Numbered from the stretch's first letter, positions 16,546 through 25,199 are shown. The stretch: 64,000 nt of DNA from Mesonia profundi (GCF_031085155.1 NZ_JAVHUL010000001.1:163502-227501), one strand, 5' to 3'. Translations and numbers: made by a program. Notes: generated from the letters alone by a model not told the origin.

Positions 16546-17783
16546 GGATAGAGCAAATAGGCTTGTCTCATCGTGTCATACGTTTCTAAACCTTCTTGCC
16601 AACTGGTTCTAATTTTTTTGGCCGTCCATCCTTGTTCTATTTGTTGTTGCAATTTTTCAGTTCCCGCTAGTTTACTAAAGAAGGAAGTGAAAAAACTTTC
16701 TTTATTATTGGAATGTTGATAGGCTTCTAAGAGCCATTTTAGTTCGATTTTAGAAAGCTGCCGTTCTTGCGTTAAATCCCTTCCATAACACAGTTTCCCT
16801 TCATTTTTAGGATGTTTTGATCCATCGTTTGCTTGCGGAGTATAACGGTAGGGAAAATAGTTTTGGTCTAATCCCGGGGAACCAAATACTTGAAATTGAT
16901 GAGCCGTGCCTCGGCCTGCATTTACGGGAGAACCTTCAAAGAAACACAAGCTAGGGTAGAGGTTAATCGCTTGATCATTGGGTAAATTAGGGGAAGGTTT
17001 TATAGGCAAAGAATACGAAGTTTGCTTGGTATAATTCTTCATTTTAATGACCATTAAATCGCAAGTTAGGTTTTTGGCCAGCCAGTTTTCTCCATTAATC
17101 ATTTGAGCGTATTCTGCAATCGTCATTCCGTGAACGATGGGAATGGGATGCATGCCTACAAAACTTTGGTGCTTCTTTTCTAAAATAGGTCCGTCGATGT
17201 AATGTCCGTTAGGATTAGGTCGGTCTAAAATTAATACCGTCAGGTTTTTTTCTGCGGCAGCTTCCATCACATAATGCAGCGTAGAAATATAGGTGTAAAA
17301 ACGAACGCCCACATCCTGAATGTCAAAAATCAAGATATCGATTCCGTCTAATTGTTGCTGCGTGGGTTTTTTATTACTTCCGTAAAGGGAAACAATGGGA
17401 ACACCTGTTTTTGGGTCTATACCATCCACTACTTTTTCTCCGGCATCGGCTTTTCCTCTAAATCCGTGTTCTGGCGAAAAGGCCTTGGTCACGTTGACGT
17501 CCAGGGATATCAAAGAATCTATTAGATGCGTATAGCCTCCATTTTCTTTAAAAACCACGGAGGTTTGATTGCCTACCACGCCCACTTTTTTGCCTTTTAA
17601 AAGCGGCAGATAAGCTTCGGTTTGGTTGGCACCGAGGACTAATTTTTTGTCTTTTTTTGGAATAGGAGTTGTTTTCGCTTCCGCGGAAGCGTGAGAAGGA
17701 GATTTATGGGTTGACGGACTAATGCACGAAACAATAGTTACGGCAACGATAAAAAATGTATTTTTGAAAAAATGTAAAAACAT
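16542..17783 (-). CDS. NamZ-like exo-beta-N-acetylmuramidase lipoprotein (DUF1343)
   Basis: A 413-residue protein with a lipoprotein-type signal (VTIVSC, Cys20), a low-complexity linker, and then a full DUF1343 domain, the family that contains exo-beta-N-acetylmuramidase NamZ (GH171). Characteristic stretches are KKVGVVGNQTSVV, KAFSPEHGFRGKADAGE, DILIFDIQDVGVRFYTYIST, LILDRPNPNGHYIDGP, GMTIAEYAQMINGENWL and SPVNAGRGTAHQFQVFGSP. It would release MurNAc from the non-reducing end of peptidoglycan fragments during cell-wall recycling. The linker at residues 31-37 (HASAEAK) is encoded by a perfect 16-bp palindrome. The start codon is only 7 bp from the divergent permease start. Confidence 0.88.
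   Translation of the reverse strand: MFLHFFKNTFFIVAVTIVSCISPSTHKSPSHASAEAKTTPIPKKDKKLVLGANQTEAYLPLLKGKKVGVVGNQTSVVFKENGGYTHLIDSLISLDVNVTKAFSPEHGFRGKADAGEKVVDGIDPKTGVPIVSLYGSNKKPTQQQLDGIDILIFDIQDVGVRFYTYISTLHYVMEAAAEKNLTVLILDRPNPNGHYIDGPILEKKHQSFVGMHPIPIVHGMTIAEYAQMINGENWLAKNLTCDLMVIKMKNYTKQTSYSLPIKPSPNLPNDQAINLYPSLCFFEGSPVNAGRGTAHQFQVFGSPGLDQNYFPYRYTPQANDGSKHPKNEGKLCYGRDLTQERQLSKIELKWLLEAYQHSNNKESFFTSFFSKLAGTEKLQQQIEQGWTAKKIRTSWQEGLETYDTMRQAYLLYP
17676..17691. repeat. Perfect 16-bp palindrome inside a gene
   Basis: CGCTTCCGCGGAAGCG is fully self-complementary and lies in the linker-coding part of the NamZ-like gene, where it encodes ASAEA. A 14-bp version recurs at 26509-26522 in frame with the same peptide. 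Confidence 0.8.
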
Positions 17784-17790
17784 AGGAAGC

Positions 17791-19032
17791 TTGAATTTTG
17801 AATTCTTTATTTCTAAGCGTTTAATAAGCGCGAAAGATTATAAAAGTAGTATATCGGCACCAATTATAAAAATTGCAGTGGCAGCGATTGCTATTGGAGT
17901 TATTATGATGTTGGTTTCTATCGCTACAGGCGTGGGTTTACAACAAAAAATTAGAGATAAAATTGCGGCTTTTAATGGGCATATTACCATTGGGAACTTA
18001 AATAATAACAATTCTCAAATTTCCATTAAAGCCATTTCTTCGGAACAAGATTTTTATCCAGATTTTGAAGCGGTAGAAGGGATAGATCACATTCAGGCGG
18101 TTGCCACTAAATACGGAGTGATTCGCACCGAAACTGATTTTGAAGGAATTGTAGTAAAAGGTGTTGGTGACGATTACCGCTGGGATTATCTTAAAGAATA
18201 TTTGGTAGAAGGGAAGTTACCTTCGTACTCTAAAGAGAAAAAATATAGTGAGGAAATTCTTTTATCCTCGTATATGGCCAACCGACTTGGGTTTAAGTTA
18301 AACGATCAATTGGTGGTTTATTTTTTAAACGATGCCAACCAAAAAAAACCAAGACTTACGGCCTTTAGAATAGTGGGGATTTATAATTCGGGTTTTCAAG
18401 AATTTGATGAAACTTTTTTAATAGCTGATATTTCTCAGATTCAACGTCTTAATAAATGGGATGCCGATCAAATTGGTAATTTTGAAATTTTTATTGATGA
18501 TTTTGATCAGATTGTAGAAAAAGGAGGCGAAGTGAATCAGCATATCAATACCTTTCTAGAAGCCAAAACGATTGAACAATCCTATCCTTCTATTTTTGAA
18601 TGGTTGTCCTTGTTCGATTTTAATATTGCGCTTATTATTGGCATTATGATTATTGTTTCGGGAATTAATATGATTACGGCTTTATTGGTACTTATTTTAG
18701 AAAGAACACCGATGATTGGGATGCTTAAAGCTTTGGGAAGTAATGATTGGAGCGTAAGAAAAATCTTTTTATATAACGGGGCTTACTTAATTATAAAAGG
18801 GCTTTTTTTGGGAAATTTGATAGGCCTCGGACTCTTATTTCTACAGAAATATGCGAAACTCATAAAGCTTAACCCCGAAACTTATTATGTGACCGAAGCT
18901 CCCATATATCTTTCTTGGGAATATGTGGTGCTCATTAACCTAGGGACATTGCTTTTATGTTTGCTTATGTTGCTATTGCCTTCATATTTAATTACCAGAA
19001 TCAATCCGAGTAGAGCGATTAAGTTCGAATAA
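17791..19032 (+). CDS. LolE/FtsX-type ABC transporter permease
   Basis: A 413-residue permease of the MacB/LolC-E type: an N-terminal membrane helix (about residues 22-48, IKIAVAAIAIGVIMMLVSIA), a large periplasmic domain (about 50-280), then three helices near 285-310, 335-360 and 375-400 forming the FtsX domain, ending in LITRINPSRAIKFE, the usual C-terminus. The start is taken as TTG 17791 (reading MNFEFFISKRLIS), which fits the family; an upstream ATG would run back through the divergent gene. Related proteins extract lipoproteins from the inner membrane (LolCE) or export small molecules. No ATPase is adjacent, so it must pair with one encoded elsewhere. The thioesterase gene follows 15 bp downstream. 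Confidence 0.82.
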   Translation: MNFEFFISKRLISAKDYKSSISAPIIKIAVAAIAIGVIMMLVSIATGVGLQQKIRDKIAAFNGHITIGNLNNNNSQISIKAISSEQDFYPDFEAVEGIDHIQAVATKYGVIRTETDFEGIVVKGVGDDYRWDYLKEYLVEGKLPSYSKEKKYSEEILLSSYMANRLGFKLNDQLVVYFLNDANQKKPRLTAFRIVGIYNSGFQEFDETFLIADISQIQRLNKWDADQIGNFEIFIDDFDQIVEKGGEVNQHINTFLEAKTIEQSYPSIFEWLSLFDFNIALIIGIMIIVSGINMITALLVLILERTPMIGMLKALGSNDWSVRKIFLYNGAYLIIKGLFLGNLIGLGLLFLQKYAKLIKLNPETYYVTEAPIYLSWEYVVLINLGTLLLCLLMLLLPSYLITRINPSRAIKFE

Positions 19033-19047
19033 ATAATTCCAGATTTT

Positions 19048-19431
19048 ATGACCTTAGAAGAGAAAATAAATCAGTCGAAAACCACTATTTTTAAAGCTGT
19101 ATTTCCAAATACTACCAATCACTACGATACGCTTTTTGGAGGAACTGCCATGCAATTGATGGATGAAACTGCATTTATCACCGCTACGCGTTTTAGTAGA
19201 CAGCCCATGGTAACGGTGAGTAGTGATCGTATCGATTTTAAAAAACCAATTCCTGCAGGAACTATCGTAGAGCTTTGCGGACGAGTAACTTATTTAGGCA
19301 ATACAAGTCTTAAAGTTAGGGTAGATATTTTTGTAGAGCAGATGTATGAGGATCACCGAGAGAAAGCGGTCTCTGGAGAGTTTACTTTTGTAGCGATGGA
19401 TGAAAATAAAAAACCGACTCAGATTTTATAA
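19048..19431 (+). CDS. Acyl-CoA thioesterase, hotdog fold (YciA-like)
   Basis: A 127-residue single hotdog domain. The segment NHYDTLFGGTAMQLMDETAF carries the conserved Asn, Gly-Gly and Asp of YciA/BFIT-type acyl-CoA thioesterases, followed by VTVSSDRIDFKKPIPAGTIV and the strand GEFTFVAMDENKKPTQI. It would hydrolyse acyl-CoA in the cytoplasm. The gene starts 15 bp after the permease stop and could be co-transcribed with it, though no shared role is apparent. Confidence 0.88.
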   Translation: MTLEEKINQSKTTIFKAVFPNTTNHYDTLFGGTAMQLMDETAFITATRFSRQPMVTVSSDRIDFKKPIPAGTIVELCGRVTYLGNTSLKVRVDIFVEQMYEDHREKAVSGEFTFVAMDENKKPTQIL

Positions 19432-19526
19432 TTTTTGGTATTCTTTCTTTAAAAGATTTATATATCAGCTATAGCTCCTAAAACTCATTTTTGCCTTTTT
19501 CAGCCTAGTAAAAAAAAAGATAAGAT

Positions 19527-19553
19527 GCATCTCGACTCCGCTCGATGTGACAT
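19527..19553. repeat. Short dispersed repeat (TCTCGACTCCG type)
   Basis: TCTCGACTCCGCTCGATGTG followed by ACAT recurs in slightly changed form at 49270-49294 (TCTCGACTCCGTTCGAAATG then ACAT). TCGA-ctccgc-TCGA could form a weak hairpin. Both copies are intergenic. Confidence 0.55.
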
Positions 19554-19613
19554 TATAACTTTTATTTAGCCAAACTGGAGATTAAATGGATGTACTAAAA
19601 GATTTCTTTGCTA

Positions 19614-19646
19614 TAAAAAAAAAGAGTTGCTTTTTAGGGCAACTCT
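19614..19646 (-). terminator. Intrinsic terminator of the LRR gene
   Basis: AGAGTTGC (19623-19630) pairs with GCAACTCT (19639-19646); on the minus strand the stem is followed by a run of nine or more T. It lies about 25 bp after the stop of the minus-strand LRR gene. Confidence 0.85.
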
Positions 19647-19669
19647 TCAGAGAACAACGAATTGGCTAT

Positions 19670-20905
19670 TTAGCGTTTAATAATTTTCTTAGTAAGAATA
19701 AACCGACTGGTTTTTATTTTCACGACATACATTCCTTCAGATAAAAAATTGAGATTTAAAGTCTTATCGGAACGGAGCTTTCGAGTAATAATTTTTTCCC
19801 CCTTGATATCATAAAGTGTTACTATAAGAGGTTCAGAGACATGTTTAAAATTAAAGTGAAGCTCGTTTGTAACTGGATTGGGGTAAATGGATACTCCATC
19901 TTGCTCTTTTGAATCTACGTTAAGACTTGCTGTTAAGCTAATAGGCGGAGTGACGTGCGCATAATCTGGAACATCTTCATTGGTGATTCTTCCTAGATAA
20001 ATTCCTTCATCTGCTTCTTGCACATTAGTAATTTCATAAGTTAAGGAAGTGGCTCCCGTTATTTCTTCTCCGTTTTTATACCATTGATAGGTATTGGCTG
20101 CGGAAGTATTTCTGTTATTTCCAAAATAAATAGGAATATCACTCATTGTAAACGTAATGTCGTCTCCTACAGTAAACGTAATGAATTCTTCTTCATCTTG
20201 GGTGAGTTGTGGAGAAAAATGAAAGCCTGTCACATCGTCGATGTAGGTGAGTAGGTGATCATCAATATTATCGTAAGTAAATAAATTGTTTTGAATCATT
20301 AAAGTGTCTAGTGGCAATGCGGTTAAATCTGGCAGATCTCCTGAATATTCACTACTTTTCCAGGCAGGGTATTCTATACTAGATCCAAAAATAGCACCTT
20401 GTAAATACAATTCTTTTAGGTGGATTAAATTTTGAAAGCTTTGTGGAATACTTCCGCTAAGACCACATTGATTAAGCCATAAGATTTGTAGGTTGGTGAG
20501 GTTTCCTATTTCAGTAGGAATAGTACCAGAGAATCCGTTAGGAGCTAAATCTAAAATCTCAAGATTGCTAAGATTCCCTATTTCTGAAGGAACGACACCT
20601 GTTATGCTATTTAAAGGTAAATGCAATTCAACCAAGAAAGGGAAGTTGCCTATTTCTGTGGGTAAAGTTCCAGTAAGATTATTGTCTACTAAAACAATAG
20701 CAGTAACATGACCATTGTTCACAAAAACTCCATTCCAATCTTCTATAGGTACCGAAAAATCTAACCAATTCGTGTTATCGTCCCAATCATCTCCATTGGT
20801 GCTGTTATATAAAGCCGTAAGCGCATCTCTTTCAGATTGGGGTTGAGCAAAGTTGACATGTATCCCTAAACTAAGGACTAATAAAAAGAGTATTAACTTT
20901 TTCAT
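19670..20905 (-). CDS. Secreted leucine-rich-repeat protein with T9SS sorting domain
   Basis: A 411-residue exported protein. Residues 1-20 are a signal peptide (ending NFAQ). Residues about 25-60 look like a plant-type LRR N-cap (ERDALTALYNSTNGDDW, then NWL). About 65-180 hold LRRs of the plant-like type with GTIPTEIGNLTNLQILWLN and similar units. An Ig-like domain follows near 235-330 (YQWYKNGEEITGATSLTYEI). The last 75 residues are a type A T9SS sorting domain: VSIYPNPVTNELHFNF, LYDIKGE, SEGMYVVKI and KKIIKR at the end. It should be moved across the outer membrane by the type IX system and attached to the surface, probably for adhesion or binding. The terminator is well defined. Confidence 0.9.
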   Translation of the reverse strand: MKKLILFLLVLSLGIHVNFAQPQSERDALTALYNSTNGDDWDDNTNWLDFSVPIEDWNGVFVNNGHVTAIVLVDNNLTGTLPTEIGNFPFLVELHLPLNSITGVVPSEIGNLSNLEILDLAPNGFSGTIPTEIGNLTNLQILWLNQCGLSGSIPQSFQNLIHLKELYLQGAIFGSSIEYPAWKSSEYSGDLPDLTALPLDTLMIQNNLFTYDNIDDHLLTYIDDVTGFHFSPQLTQDEEEFITFTVGDDITFTMSDIPIYFGNNRNTSAANTYQWYKNGEEITGATSLTYEITNVQEADEGIYLGRITNEDVPDYAHVTPPISLTASLNVDSKEQDGVSIYPNPVTNELHFNFKHVSEPLIVTLYDIKGEKIITRKLRSDKTLNLNFLSEGMYVVKIKTSRFILTKKIIKR

Positions 20906-20936
20906 AAGATTATATTTTAAGGATTTAAAGTTAGTC

Positions 20937-21141
20937 GTGTCCGACTAAGATATAAGACCGCTGCGCTAAAAGAGATAAGACATAAGACTTGATTCTTAAT
21001 AGCCTGATAATTAGATTAAGCATTCGTATTAATTTTTAAATTTCAATGGTAAACTTAATAGCAAGCTGTCACTTAATAAAAAACCTCTAAACGCCTTTTA
21101 TATTTGAATCAACAGAATTCTGTAATGTTTTAATCGGACAC
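20937..21141. mobile_element. Possible MITE or insertion-sequence relic
   Basis: GTGTCCGACTA at 20937-20947 and its near complement TAATCGGACAC at 21131-21141 form inverted ends of a 205-bp AT-rich segment without coding potential. Related GTGTCC cores are seen at 22333-22339, 24716-24729 and, weaker, 63509-63517. No transposase remains, and target-site duplications are not obvious. Confidence 0.35.
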
Positions 21142-21259
21142 TAATGATTTAAAGTCTAAAATTAAGCGCTAATTATCTGATTTACAATACCTAATTTTAG
21201 GTATATTTTATAGAAACCCCTTCTTTTTTTTTCATTTTACCATCGCAATTTTTTTTTCT

Positions 21260-21267
21260 TACCTTTG
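21260..21267 (+). promoter_or_regulatory. -7 promoter box of the CBS-type gene
   Basis: TACCTTTG fits TAnnTTTG and ends 19 bp before the ATG at 21287. The -33 region (TTTA at 21236-21239, about 20 bp upstream) is a partial match. Confidence 0.55.
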
Positions 21268-21286
21268 CCCACTCAAAAAAAGGAAC

Positions 21287-22267
21287 ATGGATTATAAAGA
21301 AAATATATTAGGCACTATTGGAAACACCCCTTTGGTGAAGATAAATAAGTTGGCAGAAGAAATTCCGGCTTTGGTTTTAGCCAAATACGAAACTTTTAAT
21401 CCGGGGAACTCTGTTAAAGACCGTATGGCACTTACCATGTTGGAAGATGCGGAAGAACAAGGACTCATAGAGCCAGGAGGAACTATTATAGAAGGAACTT
21501 CGGGAAACACGGGAATGGGACTTGCTTTAGCCGCGATTGTAAAGGGTTACAAAATGGTTTGTGTGATTGCAGATAAGCAAAGTAAAGAAAAGATAGATAT
21601 TCTTAGAGCTGTAGGAAGTGAAGTAGTGGTTTGCCCAACCGATGTAGAACCAGATGATCCTCGCTCGTATTACTCCACTTCAAAGCGATTAGCAGAAGAA
21701 ACTCCGAATTCTTGGTATGTTAATCAATACGATAATCCCTCGAATACCAAAGCACATTACGAAAGCACTGGTCCCGAAATTTGGAAACAAACCGACGGGA
21801 AAGTGACTCACTTTGTAGTAGGAGTTGGGACGGGAGGAACTATTTCTGGGGTAGGAAAATACCTAAAAGAACAAAATCCAAAGGTAAAAGTATGGGGAAT
21901 TGATACCTATGGTTCTGTATTTAAAAAATACCATGAAACTGGAGAGTTTGATGAAAAGGAAATTTATCCTTACATTACGGAAGGAATTGGAGAAGATATT
22001 CTTCCTAAAAACGTAGATTTTAGTATCATAGATGGCTTTACCAAAGTAACCGATAAAGACGCTGCAGTCTATACACAACGCTTGTCTAAAGAAGAAGGGA
22101 TGTTTTTGGGCAACTCTGCTGGAGCGGCGATGAAAGGACTTTTGCAGTTAAAAGAACACTTTACCAAAGACGATGTAGTGGTAGTGCTTTTTCACGATCA
22201 TGGAAGTCGTTATGTAGGTAAAATGTATAACGATGACTGGATGAAGTCTCAAGGTTTTATAGATTAA
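21287..22267 (+). CDS. Cystathionine beta-synthase / cysteine synthase family PLP enzyme
   Basis: A 326-residue fold-type II PLP enzyme. PLP should bind Lys44 in NPGNSVKDR; the phosphate and substrate loops are EGTSGNTGMGLALAAI (69-84) and VGVGTGGTISGVGKYL. Features closer to cystathionine beta-synthase than to CysK are KQSKEKIDILRAVGSEVV, the YITEGIGEDILP region and the C-terminal HDHGSRYVGKMYNDDWM. The regulatory tandem CBS domains and heme region of the animal enzyme are absent. It would join serine (or O-acetylserine) with homocysteine or sulfide in transsulfuration or cysteine synthesis. It is a single-gene unit with a promoter and a terminator, so a simple housekeeping role is likely. 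The exact substrate pair cannot be settled. Confidence 0.85.
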   Translation: MDYKENILGTIGNTPLVKINKLAEEIPALVLAKYETFNPGNSVKDRMALTMLEDAEEQGLIEPGGTIIEGTSGNTGMGLALAAIVKGYKMVCVIADKQSKEKIDILRAVGSEVVVCPTDVEPDDPRSYYSTSKRLAEETPNSWYVNQYDNPSNTKAHYESTGPEIWKQTDGKVTHFVVGVGTGGTISGVGKYLKEQNPKVKVWGIDTYGSVFKKYHETGEFDEKEIYPYITEGIGEDILPKNVDFSIIDGFTKVTDKDAAVYTQRLSKEEGMFLGNSAGAAMKGLLQLKEHFTKDDVVVVLFHDHGSRYVGKMYNDDWMKSQGFID

Positions 22268-22277
22268 AAAATACAAG

Positions 22278-22306
22278 AATCCTGCTTTTAATGCAGGATT
22301 TTTTTT
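22278..22306 (+). terminator. Intrinsic terminator of the CBS-type gene
   Basis: AATCCTGC (22278-22285) pairs with GCAGGATT (22293-22300), followed by eight T. It lies 10 bp after the stop. Confidence 0.9.
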
Positions 22307-22429
22307 GATCTGTTTTTTAAATAATAATAATAGTGTCCGCCTGTATATCTGGATAAAACCTTCAGAAGTTTTGACAAAGGTAGAAGTTAACATCTTAGTG
22401 GGGTACGACTAAAAAATAACAAAGATTAT

Positions 22430-24541
22430 ATGAGAAATGTACTACTGGTTTTATGCTGTTTTATAGGAATAACAGTACATGTGAATGCTCAAAAAAGCGA
22501 GTTATCTGCTTCTAATGAATTACAACTAAACATAGAGCTGAATAATCCTTCCACAGAAATAAATGACGGTACAGCTCTAGTCGATGTGATCGGCGGACAA
22601 GCTCCGTATGAGTATAAATGGTCCAATCAGGAGACTAGTTTAGAATCTGTAAAGTCTAAGGGCTTAATTGAAGGCATGCCGTATTCGGTGACCGTTACAG
22701 ATGCTAATGGACTAACAGCGGCTAAAAATTTTAAAATTCCTACGGAGTCTATTACAGAATTTTTTAATAGTGGGGTACAACCCGCGGTAGATTTTTTGGG
22801 GAGTGTTTTATTCTGGGATCCTTTTGCCAGCGTTGGGATTTACGATCCTGTGGTTTATACTGATTATAAAGAAATACCCATTCCTAATTGGGACGCTACA
22901 AGCAAAGAGGTCTATACGCTTAAACAATGGAATTTTTCTGAAAAGGAAAACGTTAAAGAAGGAGATAATATTGCAACAGTCACTAGTGATACTGGTAGGG
23001 AGATGGACGTCATTTCTTCAGTTTCTGGAAAGCTAGATTATTTAGTGAAAGAAGGGCAAGTTATTTTTGATCCCAACAGCACCAGTGATGTAGTAGAGCA
23101 AGGAGCACATTTTTTAGCTCAAATCAATTATGATACTCCGCAGCCTTTAAAACATCCTAATGGGGACACCAAGACCAATGCCATTCCTTTTATCGTGATT
23201 TGGCTTATTTTGGGAAGTATCTTTTTTACGTTTAGATTAGGCTTTGTGAACCTTAGCGGATTTAAACATTCTATAGATTTAGCTAAAGGGAAGTATGATG
23301 ATCCTGATGCTCCTGGAAGTATCACCCACTTTCAAGCGATGGCCACAGCGGTTTCAGCGACGGTAGGTCTAGGAAATATTGCAGGGGTTGCCGTAGCCAT
23401 TTCATTAGGTGGTGCTGGCGCGACTTTCTGGATGTTTATGGCAGGTTTCTTTGCGATGTCTTTAAAGTTTGTGGAATGTACCTTAGGAGTGAAATACCGA
23501 TTTATTAATAAAGAGGGTCGAATTTTTGGTGGTCCCATGAACTACCTCCGCTACGGCTTGGAGAAGAAAAACATGAAAGGTTTGGGTAAATTCTTAGCGG
23601 GTTTATTTGCCGTATTGGGAGTGGGCGCTTCTTTTGGAGGCGGAAATATGCTACAGTCTAATCAAGCTTTTAAAATAGTTTCAGAACAGATTCCTTTTCT
23701 ACAAGGTCACGGTTTTTGGTTTGGGGTTATTTTTGCTTTATTGGTTGGAGCGGTGATCCTTGGCGGAATTAATAGTATTGCGCGTGTAACTGGAAGAGTA
23801 GTACCGTTTATGGCAGCAGTATATATTTTAGGATGTTTAGTCGTAATAGGATTTAATATTGAAAATATAGGAAGTGCTTTTGCAGCTATTTTTAATGGAG
23901 CTTTTTCAGCCACAGCGATGAAAGGAGGATTTATAGGCGTATTGATTATTGGTTTACAACGAGCAGCCTTTTCTAGTGAAGCTGGAGTAGGATCTGCGGC
24001 AATTGCCCACAGTGCTACCAAAACTAATAATCCTATTGCAGATGGATTTACCTCGCTGGTAGAACCTTTTATAGATACCATGGTGGTGTGTACGATGACG
24101 GCTTTAGTACTTATTTTTACCGGAATGCACGAAGTAGATGGTTTGGGCGGAGTAGAATTAACTTCTGATGCTTTTGGAAGTGTGGTTTCTTGGTTTCCTG
24201 CAGTATTGGCTTTTGCGGTATTCTTATTTGCTTTTTCAACGATGGTATCTTGGTCTTATTACGGAATGCGTTCTTGGACTTACCTTTTTGGAAGAAGTAA
24301 AAAATCTGAAATTATTTATAAAGTAATGTTCTTACTCTTTGTGGTCTTAGGAGCATCAGTAAGTTTAGGAGCGGTATTAAGCTTTTCTGATATGATGATT
24401 CTAGCGATGTCTTTCCCTAATATTGTGGGACTTTACATCTTATCTTCAGAAGTTCGCGCTGATATGAAAGTCTACCTTCAGAAACTTAAAGACGGAGAGA
24501 TTTTCATCAATCCGAAGTTTAGAGAAAGTGAATCTTCCTAA
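22430..24541 (+). CDS. AGCS sodium:alanine symporter with periplasmic SprB-like and lipoyl-like domains
   Basis: A 703-residue transporter, about 250 longer than ordinary AGCS proteins. Residues 1-20 are a signal peptide (HVNAQ). Residues 33-103 look like a SprB repeat (GGQAPYEYKWSNQE, YSVTVTDANG). Residues 107-132 (ESITEFFNSGVQPAVDF, then SVLFWDPF) match the amphipathic start of AGCS proteins, ending where they read FVWGP. Then comes an insertion whose core, 160-234, has the lipoyl/biotinyl pattern: ENVKEGDNIATVTSD, SSVSGKLDYLVKEGQ. The usual lipoyl Lys is Thr188 here, so it is probably not lipoylated. From 252 on the AGCS core is complete (SATVGLGNIAGVAVAI, GGPMNYLRYG, SEAGVGSAAIAHS). It should import alanine, glycine or similar with sodium. 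A close paralog is at 28365-30485. Confidence 0.9.
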   Translation: MRNVLLVLCCFIGITVHVNAQKSELSASNELQLNIELNNPSTEINDGTALVDVIGGQAPYEYKWSNQETSLESVKSKGLIEGMPYSVTVTDANGLTAAKNFKIPTESITEFFNSGVQPAVDFLGSVLFWDPFASVGIYDPVVYTDYKEIPIPNWDATSKEVYTLKQWNFSEKENVKEGDNIATVTSDTGREMDVISSVSGKLDYLVKEGQVIFDPNSTSDVVEQGAHFLAQINYDTPQPLKHPNGDTKTNAIPFIVIWLILGSIFFTFRLGFVNLSGFKHSIDLAKGKYDDPDAPGSITHFQAMATAVSATVGLGNIAGVAVAISLGGAGATFWMFMAGFFAMSLKFVECTLGVKYRFINKEGRIFGGPMNYLRYGLEKKNMKGLGKFLAGLFAVLGVGASFGGGNMLQSNQAFKIVSEQIPFLQGHGFWFGVIFALLVGAVILGGINSIARVTGRVVPFMAAVYILGCLVVIGFNIENIGSAFAAIFNGAFSATAMKGGFIGVLIIGLQRAAFSSEAGVGSAAIAHSATKTNNPIADGFTSLVEPFIDTMVVCTMTALVLIFTGMHEVDGLGGVELTSDAFGSVVSWFPAVLAFAVFLFAFSTMVSWSYYGMRSWTYLFGRSKKSEIIYKVMFLLFVVLGASVSLGAVLSFSDMMILAMSFPNIVGLYILSSEVRADMKVYLQKLKDGEIFINPKFRESESS

Positions 24542-24587
24542 TATAAAGATGTTATGATTTTCTTGTAGTAGAAGGAAAATAGATTAA

Positions 24588-24631
24588 AAAGCCTCAAGTA
24601 CTGTAGTTCAGCTCAGTCTTGAGGTTTTTTA
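24588..24631 (+). terminator. Terminator after the first AGCS gene
   Basis: CCTCAAG (24592-24598) pairs with CTTGAGG (24618-24624) across a 19-base loop, then six T. The large loop makes it weaker than the other terminators in this window. The rest of the gap up to 24833 holds no visible gene. Confidence 0.6.
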
Positions 24632-24833
24632 TTTCTTGTATTTTTCCGAAGAGATTGTTATTCCTGTGAATACGGAAATCTAAATTTTTAGAAAATTCAA
24701 TATTTTATAGTATCAGTGTCCAGTTAAGACTAATGTAAAGTTGATGGTTCTTTTAGATTTCAAGCATCTATTGTTTATCGGTTAGTAAAAATTTAGTCTC
24801 TAGTCTCTTGTTTCTTTATCAGCAACAATGATT

Positions 24834-25199
24834 TTATAAAACAGTTTTCTTATTTAAAAACGTGTAACGCTGAACTATAAAAGAAATACTAGCGCCAAGA
24901 ATATAAGCGACAATATCCCAGCCATCAAATGTATATCTTGGAGATAGGGGAGGTAAAATTACTTCAAAGTAAATGACATACATTAAGGTTAACACAATCA
25001 TCATAGAAAGAGTAAGCTTAAAGTGAGGTTTAATTAGACGAAGACTGTAATGAATAATCCCGAAGACAATGGGCATACATAATACATCCATAAAATAATT
25101 CCGAAGAAGAAAAGGATAGCTCCAATTCCACTCATCGCCTAATAAGAATAGAGCGGCAGCTGCTAAACAACTTATAAAAAAATAGGCGTAGAGATTCAT
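24834..25199 (-). CDS. Small multi-pass membrane protein, function unknown
   Basis: With ATG 25199 this is a 121-residue protein with about four membrane helices (near residues 3-20, 35-50, 58-78 and 98-115) and little soluble sequence. Recognisable stretches are LLRNYFMDVLCMPIVFGIIH and SPRYTFDGWDIVAYILGA. Similar small proteins occur in Bacteroidota and are sometimes labelled as citrate transporters, a label that I would not trust for so short a protein. The start overlaps the stop of the preceding small membrane-protein gene as ATGA, so the pair is translationally coupled. A longer upstream start would run through that gene. Function unknown. Confidence 0.65.
   Translation of the reverse strand: MNLYAYFFISCLAAAALFLLGDEWNWSYPFLLRNYFMDVLCMPIVFGIIHYSLRLIKPHFKLTLSMMIVLTLMYVIYFEVILPPLSPRYTFDGWDIVAYILGASISFIVQRYTFLNKKTVL

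Larger units (their letters stand above)
20906..21286. other. Gene-free gap between divergent genes
   Basis: This 381-bp gap holds no plausible coding sequence. It contains a 205-bp segment bounded by inverted GTGTCCGA repeats (listed separately), a short run with the direct repeat ATAAGACC/ATAAGACT, and at its right end the -7 box of the CBS-type gene. Confidence 0.7.

Noticed and set aside
23707..24081. 124-codon minus-strand open frame inside the first AGCS gene
   Set aside because: Low-complexity Ala/Pro/Ile-rich translation typical of an antisense frame of a membrane-protein gene.
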